Assembly: GCA_946410535.1 (NCBI GenBank)
Contig: CAMKAR010000137.1
Location: 1 to 6,251, forward strand
From: an uncultured Bacteroidales bacterium
GTDB lineage: Bacteria > Bacteroidota > Bacteroidia > Bacteroidales > F082
DNA length: 6,251 nt
Direction of reading: 5' to 3'
In this document: positions 1-6,251 of the stretch, one piece after another
Position numbering within the stretch: position 1 is the first letter of the stretch
Layout: each line of letters begins with the position of its first letter
Notes under the pieces: generated by a model
Databases searched by the model: none
Seen by the model: the letters and a program-made list of their open reading frames with translations, nothing else
Told to the model about the DNA's origin: nothing
Position numbers and translations under genes: made by a program

Positions 1-1132
1 GCAACGCGAGGTGGAGATCAGCTGGCTGCTTAACTATAGGGGAGGGAGCTACCTGATTCCTTACCACGAGATGTTTGAGCGCGAATGTAAGATGCGCAAC
101 GTGTCGTACAACGTCATCGCCGACGCGCAAGCCGACGCCATCTTGGCCGAAATCGCCGACCCGGGCGTGAACATGGACGAGATGAAGCTGCAAAAAGTGC
201 CCCGCGTGGCGGTGTATGCGCCCAAAAACAACCTGCCTTGGGACGATGCCGTCACCCTCGTCTTGACTTACGCCGAGATTCCTTACGACGTGGTCTACGA
301 CGACGAAGTGCTGCAAGGCGTTTTGCCCACCTACGACTGGCTCCACCTGCACCACGAGGACTTCACCGGACAATACGGTAAGTTTTGGGCACGCTACCGC
401 AACTACCCTTGGTATCAGGAGGATGTGCGCACACAGGAAGCCACGGCGCAACGCTGGGGATTCACGAAGGTGTCGCAGCTGAAACTGGCCGTGGCCAAGA
501 AAATCCGCGAGTTTGTGGCGGGTGGCGGCTACATGTTCGCCATGTGCTCGGCCCCCGACAGCTTCGACGTGGCCTTGGCCGCCGAAGGTCTTGACATTTG
601 CGACTACATGTTTGACGGCGACCCCATCCGTAGTGGCGACCCGCAACGGTTGAACTACGACAACTGCTTTGCCTTCAGCGACTTCAAGGTGTCGACCAAC
701 CCGCAGGAATACGAGATTTCGGACATTGATGTCACACAAGGCCGGATGCAAAAGGTGAGGGAAGAGAACGACTATTTTCTGCTTTTCGACTTCTCGGCCA
801 AGTGGGACCCCGTGCCGACCATGCTCACTCAATGCCACGAGCGTTTGGTGAAAGGCTTCATGGGGCAGACCACGGCCTTCCGCAAGTCGACGGTCAAGCC
901 GTCGGTGGTGGTTTTGGGCGACAATGCGGCTCTCGACGAAGACCGTTATATCCACGGCAACTTTGGCAACGGATTCTGGACTTTCCTTGGCGGCCACGAC
1001 CCCGAGGACTATCAGCACATCGTCGGTGATCCGCCCACCGAGCTCGACATGCACCCCAATTCAGCGGGCTATCGGCTCATTTTGAACAATATTTTGTTTC
1101 CTGCGGCAAAGAAAAAAGAACAGAAAACATGA
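1..1132 (+). CDS. Partial (5'-truncated) conserved Bacteroidales protein, database-labelled 'asparagine synthetase B', ThuA/GATase-like
   Basis: The reading frame is open from the left edge (first whole codon CAA at 2-4) to TGA at 1130-1132, so the N terminus is missing. The GTG at 11 is probably an internal Val, since coding sequence continues upstream of it. From memory, close full-length relatives in Bacteroides and Prevotella are about 420 aa with a signal peptide and are labelled 'asparagine synthetase B'. I see no PP-loop SGGxDS motif of asparagine synthetase. Counting GTG as residue 1, visible landmarks are LNYRGGSYL (8-15), RVAVYAPK (65-72), DWLHLHHEDFTGQ (109-121), a glycine-rich strand-turn GGGYMFAMCSA with Cys179 (171-181), and a C-terminal GGHDPEDY (327-334) before LILNNILFPA. 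This order resembles ThuA-like and class I glutamine amidotransferase-like folds, with Cys179 where a nucleophile elbow would sit; that is inference. The function is unknown to me. Gene identity is fairly sure, biochemical role is not. Confidence 0.72.
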   Translation, partial: QREVEISWLLNYRGGSYLIPYHEMFERECKMRNVSYNVIADAQADAILAEIADPGVNMDEMKLQKVPRVAVYAPKNNLPWDDAVTLVLTYAEIPYDVVYDDEVLQGVLPTYDWLHLHHEDFTGQYGKFWARYRNYPWYQEDVRTQEATAQRWGFTKVSQLKLAVAKKIREFVAGGGYMFAMCSAPDSFDVALAAEGLDICDYMFDGDPIRSGDPQRLNYDNCFAFSDFKVSTNPQEYEISDIDVTQGRMQKVREENDYFLLFDFSAKWDPVPTMLTQCHERLVKGFMGQTTAFRKSTVKPSVVVLGDNAALDEDRYIHGNFGNGFWTFLGGHDPEDYQHIVGDPPTELDMHPNSAGYRLILNNILFPAAKKKEQKT

Positions 1133-1154
1133 AAATGTTTATCTTTGCACCCTT
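1132..1154 (+). promoter_or_regulatory. Bacteroidetes-type promoter for the first C10 protease gene
   Basis: TATCTTTG at 1140-1147 matches the Bacteroidetes -7 consensus TAnnTTTG and is followed by CACCC. Transcription would start near 1152-1156, leaving a leader of about 40 nt before the ATG at 1193. No TTTG box lies at the usual spacing of about 19-21 nt upstream, so the -33 element is poor or absent. The block begins on the last base of the upstream stop codon, and I see no terminator between the two genes. Read-through from the upstream gene is therefore possible in addition to this promoter. The same block recurs before the next gene (24 of 27 bases identical), which strengthens the call. 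Confidence 0.75.
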
Positions 1155-1192
1155 GAAAGAACAAGAATAACAACATAATAAACGCTAAAAAA

Positions 1193-3466
1193 ATGAAAAA
1201 GTCTTTACCTTTGATGATGTCGCTGGCACTTTTCGCGAGTCAGCTCATCGCCTCGCCGGTCAGCGTGGAGCAAGCCCGCAACATCGGCCTGAAGTATGTG
1301 CAGAGCCATTCTGCCAAACAAGTCGCCAACCTCGATTTGGCCTACACCGAGATGACCGAAAGCGGCTCCAACGCCGTCTATGTCTTCAATTTCGACCTCG
1401 GCTATGTCATCGTCTCAGCCGACGACGTGGCCTATCCCATCCTTTCCTATGGCGAAGGGGAGAATTTCGACGTCAACAACGTTCCCGACGGATTGGCTTA
1501 TTATTTAGGCCATTATGCCCGCCAAATCAACTATGCCGTGACCAACGGATTGGAACCAGAGGCTGAAGTGACAGCCCAATGGAATCACGTCATGCGCGAC
1601 GGTTTCGAGAACGACAATCATTCCACCCGTGGCGACATCGCCCCGCTGATCACGACCAACTGGAACCAGGACAGCCCTTACAATTACTATTGCCCGACCG
1701 CTCCAGGCGGCCCTGGCGGAAAGGCCTATGCAGGCTGCGTGGCCACTGCCATGTCGATGGTGATGAAGAAGTGGAACTGGCCCGACCATGGCGAAGGTTC
1801 CCACAGCTACACGCCTAGCGGCTATCCCACCCAAAGCGTCGATTTCGGCGCCACCACCTACGATTGGAACAACATGCCCAACTCGGTCAACAACTCCAAC
1901 TACCAAGCCGTGGCTACGTTGATGTACCACTGCGGCGTGGCTGTCGACATGCAGTATAGCCCCTCTGGTTCGGGTGCCTATTCGCAAGACGTGCCGCCTG
2001 CGATTGCCAACTATTTCCGCTACACTGACAAGGCCCAGCGTCTCGACCGCGATGTCTATACCAAGACCGAATGGGAAAACATGCTGATCCGTAACTTGGA
2101 ATACGGTTTCCCGTTGTACTACTCGGGTAGCGATGCCAATGGCGGCCATGCCTTCGTTTGCTGCGGCTACCGTGAGAGCGACCGCAAGTTCTACTTCAAC
2201 TGGGGCTGGAGCGGTTCGTTGAACAACTACTACGCCATCGACGCCCTCAACACGGGCTGGAACGGAAGTTTCAACGACAACCAAGCCGCTATCTACGACT
2301 TTATCCCCAAGTACATCTACGATGCCTTGATTCCTGCAGTCGAGGATTTGAGCGTTGAAGCCGTGAATGCCAACTCGAAGACCGGCATTATCTCATGGAC
2401 CAACCCGACCGTCAATTTGGGTGGCGAAACCATCGAGAACATCGAACAGGTGGTGGTGATGCGCAACGAGGAGCAAATCTACACCGAAAACAACGTCCAG
2501 GCCGGTGAAGTGATGCGTATCGAGGATGTCGTGGCCGATTTTGACTGCTACAACTATCGTGTCTATTTCGTCACCAATGGCGTGAAAGGCCGTTTCGCTG
2601 ACTTGAAATACCAATATGGCCCTACTTGCACATGGAAAGTCGTCGGCCAAACCTCCAACTTCCAAGGCTGGAACGGCGGCAAGCTCCAAGTGAAGAACAG
2701 CTTCGGCACGGTGATGCAAGAAATCACGATGACCAACTCGACCCCTATCAGCCTGCAAGTGCGTATGCCTGAAGGCAACATCAGCTTCGGCTGGGTGGCA
2801 CCTTCAACGCAGGTGAGCAGCCTGACCATCAACATCAAGAACTCGGAGAACGCCTCGGTTTACACCTACAGTGGCAACTCCAACCAAATCCCGGCTACGC
2901 TCTATACGGGTGAGAACGATTGCGCCGGTTGCCTGCCGCCTACAGGTCTCTCCGCCGAATACATGTGGACTGGCGATGGCTTCGGCACCATGCTGACTTG
3001 GGACTATGAGGGTGAGCCTCAGTCGTTCAAGGTGTATCGCAGCGAGGATGGCAATGCCTACGAGGAAATCGCCACCGTCGACAAGACCTTGCACGAGTAT
3101 TTCGACATCGTGGATGCCGGCAATTACACCTACCAGGTGACGGCTTTCCGCAGCTATTGCGAGTCGACTCCAGGTTGGACCGCCGATGGCGAAGACTTCG
3201 TTGGCGTCGAGGTCACCTCGGTGAACGAGAACGGCGAAGGCAGTCTTAGCCTGTATCCCAACCCCGCCAACACGCTGATGAGCGTTGAGGCCGAAGGCCT
3301 TGAGCAAATCATTATCTGCAATGTGATGGGCCAGGTGGTCTATCAGCAACGTTGCAGCGAAGACGGCGTGGTCGTCAGCACCTCAGAACTGGCTTCGGGT
3401 GTTTACACGATCAGCGTCAAGACAACCCAAGGTACAGCTACCAAGCGTTTTGTTGTAATGCATTGA
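1193..3466 (+). CDS. Secreted C10 family (streptopain/interpain-like) cysteine protease with T9SS sorting domain, 757 aa
   Basis: This is a predicted papain-fold endopeptidase, exported by Sec and then T9SS, acting at the cell surface or outside. Domains in order: signal peptide 1-20 (MKK, hydrophobic core, cut after LIA); Spi-type inhibitory propeptide about 21-125; C10 catalytic domain about 147-370; Fn3-like module about 380-475; an unnamed beta module 478-577; a second Fn3-like module 581-660; T9SS type A sorting domain 685-757 (LYPNPAN, VMGQVVY, ASGVYTI). By comparison with SpeB, the oxyanion Gln is Q159 (NWNQD), the nucleophile C182 (AGCVATAM), the base H319 (GGHAF), and N336-W337 lie in NWGWSG. 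Propeptide cleavage is inferred near R146. FVCCGY has Cys324 where relatives usually carry Asp. The start is fixed by the signal peptide; upstream is A-rich with no Shine-Dalgarno site. The stop is doubled (TGA TAA). It is paralogous to the next gene. SpeB and interpain A cleave host proteins; the substrate here is unknown. Confidence 0.95.
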   Translation: MKKSLPLMMSLALFASQLIASPVSVEQARNIGLKYVQSHSAKQVANLDLAYTEMTESGSNAVYVFNFDLGYVIVSADDVAYPILSYGEGENFDVNNVPDGLAYYLGHYARQINYAVTNGLEPEAEVTAQWNHVMRDGFENDNHSTRGDIAPLITTNWNQDSPYNYYCPTAPGGPGGKAYAGCVATAMSMVMKKWNWPDHGEGSHSYTPSGYPTQSVDFGATTYDWNNMPNSVNNSNYQAVATLMYHCGVAVDMQYSPSGSGAYSQDVPPAIANYFRYTDKAQRLDRDVYTKTEWENMLIRNLEYGFPLYYSGSDANGGHAFVCCGYRESDRKFYFNWGWSGSLNNYYAIDALNTGWNGSFNDNQAAIYDFIPKYIYDALIPAVEDLSVEAVNANSKTGIISWTNPTVNLGGETIENIEQVVVMRNEEQIYTENNVQAGEVMRIEDVVADFDCYNYRVYFVTNGVKGRFADLKYQYGPTCTWKVVGQTSNFQGWNGGKLQVKNSFGTVMQEITMTNSTPISLQVRMPEGNISFGWVAPSTQVSSLTINIKNSENASVYTYSGNSNQIPATLYTGENDCAGCLPPTGLSAEYMWTGDGFGTMLTWDYEGEPQSFKVYRSEDGNAYEEIATVDKTLHEYFDIVDAGNYTYQVTAFRSYCESTPGWTADGEDFVGVEVTSVNENGEGSLSLYPNPANTLMSVEAEGLEQIIICNVMGQVVYQQRCSEDGVVVSTSELASGVYTISVKTTQGTATKRFVVMH

Positions 3467-3472
3467 TAATCA

Positions 3473-3513
3473 AAATAGAGTGGGATGGGAGCTTGTCTTT
3501 CTTCCCACTTTTT
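3473..3513 (+). terminator. Intrinsic terminator after the first C10 protease
   Basis: The 13-nt arms at 3479-3491 and 3497-3509 pair around a 5-nt loop (CTTGT). The outer seven pairs AGTGGGA/TCCCACT are perfect; the inner part has one T-T mismatch and two G-U pairs. A run of T residues (3509-3513) follows, and A-rich sequence precedes the stem. It begins 7 nt after the stop codon. It should separate transcription of the two protease genes. Confidence 0.82.
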
Positions 3514-3516
3514 GTA

Positions 3517-3528
3517 TCTATATTGCAC
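3517..3528 (+). repeat. Degenerate near-copy of the promoter -7 region
   Basis: TCTATATTGCAC here matches TCTATATTTGCAC at 3546-3558 except for one missing T, about 29 nt upstream. The deletion breaks the TAnnTTTG consensus, so this is more likely a decayed or chance copy than an active promoter. It lies between the terminator and the working promoter of the second protease gene. Confidence 0.5.
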
Positions 3529-3539
3529 GATGTTTTGGA

Positions 3540-3562
3540 AAAATGTCTATATTTGCACCCTT
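3540..3562 (+). promoter_or_regulatory. Bacteroidetes-type promoter for the second C10 protease gene
   Basis: TATATTTG at 3548-3555 is a full match to TAnnTTTG and is followed by CACCC, as in the promoter of the first protease gene. The expected start of transcription is about 3560-3564, giving a leader of roughly 35 nt. The best upstream candidate for the -33 box is ATTG at 3522-3525, 22 nt away, which is weak. It lies just downstream of a terminator, so this gene probably depends on it. Confidence 0.8.
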
Positions 3563-3568
3563 AAAACG

Positions 3569-3585
3569 AATCTAATCTAATCTAA
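3569..3585 (+). repeat. Three tandem AATCT units in the 5' leader
   Basis: AATCT occurs three times in a row (3569-3583), plus AA, between the predicted transcription start and the ATG at 3597. It lies 11 nt upstream of the start codon in an AT-rich, Shine-Dalgarno-free leader. A copy-number change would alter leader length but not the reading frame. No counterpart exists in the leader of the first protease gene. Confidence 0.6.
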
Positions 3586-3596
3586 ATTTCAACACG

Positions 3597-6161
3597 ATGA
3601 AAAAGTATTTAATGAGTCTACTCGCCTTGGTTCTTGGCGTCGGGATGGTTCAGGCCAATCCGGTCAGCGTGAGCCAAGCCAAGTATGTGGGACAACAGTT
3701 TGTCCAAGCCAACTTCGAGCAGTCGCGCCAAAGTGGTGACCTTACCTTGGTTTACACCGGCACATCCACCCGTGGCGATGCTTGCTTCTATGTTTTCAAT
3801 GTCGGCAACGATGGCTTTGTCATGATTTCTGCCGACGACGTTTATCGCCCCATCGTAGGCTATTCCGATGAAGGCACTTTCGATGCCCAGAACATCAATC
3901 CCGAGTTAGCCTACATGCTCGACAAGCTGATTGCGAGCCGTTCCGGAAAACTCACGGGCAAAGCTGCTCCTACCGTGGCCGCCGAATGGAACTTGGTGAT
4001 GAACAATGGCACGCTGCTGTCGCGCAACGGTGGCCGTGCCGTGCCGTATCTCGTCCAGACCAAGTGGAACCAAGACTATCCTTACAACTATTATTGCCCC
4101 AGCGGCACTGGCGGTCCTGGCGGTCGTGTCTATGCCGGCTGCGTGGCTTGCGCCATGAGCCAGGTGATGAAATACTGGAACCACCCGCTGAAAGGCACGG
4201 GTAGCCATACCAACCCCAACGGTGGCAGCGCCAACTTCGGCAACACCGACTACGATTGGGAAAACATGCCTAACTCCATCAATGCCAACTCACCCCAAGA
4301 GCAGATTGATGCCGTCGCCACGCTGATGTACCACTGCGCCGTTGCTGTCGACATGCAATGGTCGGTCAATGGTAGTGGTGCCTTTTCGTTCGATGTTCCC
4401 CAAAGGATTGCACAATATTTCAGCTACACCAACCAAGCCGTTCTGAGAAACAGGGACAGCTACACCTATGCCAACTGGATGGCCATGCTGAAGGAATCGT
4501 TTGACATGGGCTGGCCGCTCTATTATTCGGGTCAAAGCCCCGAAGGTGGTCACGCCTTCGTTTGCGACGGCTACAACGATGCCGACCTCTTCCACTACAA
4601 CTTCGGTTGGGGTGGCAGCGGCGACGGCTGGTTTGATTTCGACCTCATTGACTACAACACCTCCGACGGTGCCATCTTCAATTATGTTCCTGCCGATGTC
4701 TACAACAGCACCGCCCAGGCTCCTACCAACTTCAGCGTCACGCCTGCCGACAACAACGTGCTTTCGGCAACGCTCACTTGGACCAATCCTACCAAGACCT
4801 TGAACAACTCCAACTTGGCTTCCATCGACCAGATCATCGTTACCCGCAACGGCGAAGTCGTCTACACCGAGGACAATGTGACTCCTGGCGCCACGATGAC
4901 CATCACCGACAACAGCGTGCCGCGTTTCGATGCTTTCAAGTATGAGGTATATGCCGTTTGCAGTGGCAACCACGGCAAGATCGCCACTCAGAACGCTGTC
5001 AGCTTCGGCCCCACTTGCGGCTGGACCATCACCATCAGCCAAGCCTCGTTCACTGGATTCCGTGGTGGCGCCATTCATCTCTACAACGGTGCCGGCACCG
5101 AGTTCGCCCAAGTGACCACCACCACTTCGAGCGTGCAGAACTTTTCTGTCGACATGCCTTTGGGTTATATCTCCATGGGCTGGTCGGGTCCCACCCAAGG
5201 CACGGCTTTCAACATGGCTTTCACGGTGAAGGATTCCCAAAACAACACGGTTTACACCTACACTGGCTCGTCAGCCGACTTGGCCGAAGGCATCTTCTAT
5301 GAAGGCAACAACAGCTGCGGCAACAGCATCGGCGATGGTGTACCGACCAATTTGGTTGCCGTTGTCGATGATGAAAACAACATGAACATCAATGTGTCGT
5401 GGGATCCCATCCGTCCTGATGGCTATGGCTATACGGTCTATCGCGACGGCCTGCTCTATCGCCTCATCCCCGAAGGCAACTCCTTCGTCGACGAAAATGC
5501 TCCCGTCGGTGGTCACTGCTACTATGTCGGCTATCTTTATGATGGTGGCGAGAACGGCCAGTATTCCAACGAGTCGTGCGCCACAGCGGGTGCCTGCTAT
5601 GCGCCTACCAACATCGACTTCGAGTATACGGGCAATAACTATAAGATCAAGCTGAAATGGGATAAACCCGAGCCGGCAGACGGTCTCTCGGGCTATTACC
5701 TTTACAGAAAGTTCGGCGAAGACGGAACCTATGAGAGAATCAAACTGATTGGCTCATCGGCCACTTCCTACACCGACAACACTGCTAACCAAGAGGGTCA
5801 CTACTACTACAAGCTCTACGCCTACTATGGCGGACTGGACTGCACCTCAGCTCCTGCTTATTGGATCTACGACCACAACCAGTTCTATCTGCACGCCTAC
5901 TATTCGACTGATGCCGTCAGTGAGCTGGAAGCCAACAACGTGAACCTCTTCCCGAACCCCACCACCAGCAGCTTCACCGTTGAAGCCGAAGGCCTCACCA
6001 ACGTGACGGTCTATAACTTGGTGGGTCAGAAAGTCTACGAAATGAACTGCCAAGCCGAGTCGGTCGATATCAACTTGGGCGATGTCGAGACGGGCATCTA
6101 CATGGTGCGCATCAACACCACCAATGGCGAAACGACCAAGCGCGTCACTGTGATCAAGTAA
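3597..6161 (+). CDS. Secreted C10 family (streptopain/interpain-like) cysteine protease with extra Fn3 module and T9SS sorting domain, 854 aa
   Basis: Paralogue of the preceding protease: 34 of 50 residues match without gaps over 151-200. Domains in order: signal peptide 1-20 (cut after VQA); Spi-type inhibitory propeptide about 21-128; C10 catalytic domain about 147-365; Fn3-like module about 373-470; beta module 473-574; two further Fn3-like modules about 582-665 and 667-760; T9SS type A sorting domain 784-854 (LFPNPTT, LVGQKVY, ETGIYMV). Predicted catalytic residues are Q159 (KWNQD), C182 (AGCVACAM) and H319 (GGHAF), the same numbers as in the paralogue. The motif after His reads NFGWGG (335-340), with Phe336 where SpeB and the paralogue have Trp. 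The segment from W338 to A359-I360 is six residues shorter than in the paralogue, so the C-terminal active-site loop is reduced. Propeptide cleavage is inferred near R147. It should be an active surface or secreted endopeptidase, but its substrate cannot be told. It is flanked by terminators and probably transcribed alone. Confidence 0.95.
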   Translation: MKKYLMSLLALVLGVGMVQANPVSVSQAKYVGQQFVQANFEQSRQSGDLTLVYTGTSTRGDACFYVFNVGNDGFVMISADDVYRPIVGYSDEGTFDAQNINPELAYMLDKLIASRSGKLTGKAAPTVAAEWNLVMNNGTLLSRNGGRAVPYLVQTKWNQDYPYNYYCPSGTGGPGGRVYAGCVACAMSQVMKYWNHPLKGTGSHTNPNGGSANFGNTDYDWENMPNSINANSPQEQIDAVATLMYHCAVAVDMQWSVNGSGAFSFDVPQRIAQYFSYTNQAVLRNRDSYTYANWMAMLKESFDMGWPLYYSGQSPEGGHAFVCDGYNDADLFHYNFGWGGSGDGWFDFDLIDYNTSDGAIFNYVPADVYNSTAQAPTNFSVTPADNNVLSATLTWTNPTKTLNNSNLASIDQIIVTRNGEVVYTEDNVTPGATMTITDNSVPRFDAFKYEVYAVCSGNHGKIATQNAVSFGPTCGWTITISQASFTGFRGGAIHLYNGAGTEFAQVTTTTSSVQNFSVDMPLGYISMGWSGPTQGTAFNMAFTVKDSQNNTVYTYTGSSADLAEGIFYEGNNSCGNSIGDGVPTNLVAVVDDENNMNINVSWDPIRPDGYGYTVYRDGLLYRLIPEGNSFVDENAPVGGHCYYVGYLYDGGENGQYSNESCATAGACYAPTNIDFEYTGNNYKIKLKWDKPEPADGLSGYYLYRKFGEDGTYERIKLIGSSATSYTDNTANQEGHYYYKLYAYYGGLDCTSAPAYWIYDHNQFYLHAYYSTDAVSELEANNVNLFPNPTTSSFTVEAEGLTNVTVYNLVGQKVYEMNCQAESVDINLGDVETGIYMVRINTTNGETTKRVTVIK

Positions 6162-6180
6162 TCACAAAATCGACGATATG

Positions 6181-6217
6181 AAAAACGGTTGCCTCTTGCG
6201 GGGCAACCGTTTTTTTT
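6181..6217 (+). terminator. Strong intrinsic terminator after the second C10 protease
   Basis: A perfect 13-bp stem forms from 6181-6193 (AAAAACGGTTGCC) and 6202-6214 around an 8-nt loop (TCTTGCGG), ending in eight T residues (6210-6217). It starts 19 nt after the TAA stop. The leading A run makes it plausible as a bidirectional terminator. The remaining 34 bases to the window end show no recognisable feature. Confidence 0.93.
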
Positions 6218-6251
6218 GGTAATGTTGCCAAAAATGGTTGGTGAGATTGCC

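Noticed and set aside
11..13. GTG as the start codon of the first gene
   Set aside because: The frame stays open to the left edge with plausible coding residues (Q-R-E), and remembered homologues extend about 45-50 residues further, so the gene is cut by the window.
1125..1140. Perfect 6-bp inverted repeat with a GAAA loop spanning the first gene's stop codon and touching the promoter
   Set aside because: It is AT-rich, has no T run suited to termination, and has no counterpart at the otherwise similar second promoter, so an operator or terminator role is not supported.
1505..2284. Long minus-strand open frame (259 codons)
   Set aside because: It lies wholly inside the C10 catalytic domain; its Val/Ala/Gly/His-rich translation is typical of an antisense shadow of a GC-rich gene.
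3529..3543. TTTT-GG-AAAA inverted repeat just upstream of the second promoter
   Set aside because: Four A-T pairs with a two-base gap in AT-rich DNA are expected by chance, and the first promoter lacks it.
3352..3564. Plus-strand 70-codon frame over the end of the first protease and the intergenic region
   Set aside because: It starts inside the protease sorting domain in another frame, crosses the terminator hairpin and has no start signals.
4290..5240. Long minus-strand open frame (316 codons)
   Set aside because: It is antisense to the second protease, has low-complexity Val/Gly/Ala composition and no recognisable domain or promoter.
6218..6251. Possible start of a further gene at the right edge
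   Set aside because: Only 34 bases remain, with no promoter box, convincing start codon or frame of useful length on either strand.

Overview
The window looks like chromosomal DNA from a member of the Bacteroidales (Prevotella/Bacteroides relatives). Three things support this: two secreted proteases end in type IX secretion (T9SS) sorting domains, the promoters carry the Bacteroidetes -7 box TAnnTTTG, and the start codons have A-rich leaders with no Shine-Dalgarno sequence. All three genes lie on the plus strand and share moderately GC-rich codon use. I see no mobile element, RNA gene or CRISPR array.

Layout. Bases 1-1132 hold the 3' part of a gene for a conserved Bacteroidales protein, often labelled 'asparagine synthetase B' in databases. 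The visible part looks instead like a ThuA/class I glutamine-amidotransferase-like fold, and its N terminus lies outside the window. A promoter at 1132-1154 starts on the last base of its stop codon. Next come two tandem paralogues of the C10 (streptopain/interpain) cysteine protease family, at 1193-3466 (757 aa) and 3597-6161 (854 aa). Each has a signal peptide, a Spi-type inhibitory propeptide, a C10 catalytic domain, a chain of beta-sandwich modules and a T9SS type A sorting domain. An intrinsic terminator follows each one (3473-3513 and 6181-6217), and each has its own promoter built on nearly the same 27-bp block. They are therefore probably two separate but similarly expressed units rather than one operon.

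How the genes work together. Both proteases should be exported by Sec, held inactive by the propeptide, moved across the outer membrane by T9SS and anchored to the surface or released. The catalytic Gln, Cys and His fall at identical residue numbers (159, 182, 319), so they are recent or strongly constrained duplicates. They differ around the active site (NWGW versus NFGW, FVCCGY versus FVCDGY, a shorter C-terminal active-site loop in the second) and in one extra Fn3-like module in the second. This suggests divergence in substrate or binding specificity. The partial first gene has no obvious functional link to the proteases.

No wholly new system is evident. The most useful observations are the diverged protease pair with its clean one-module indel, the repeated promoter block with a decayed near-copy upstream, an unnamed beta module shared by the proteases, and the doubtful asparagine synthetase label of the first gene.
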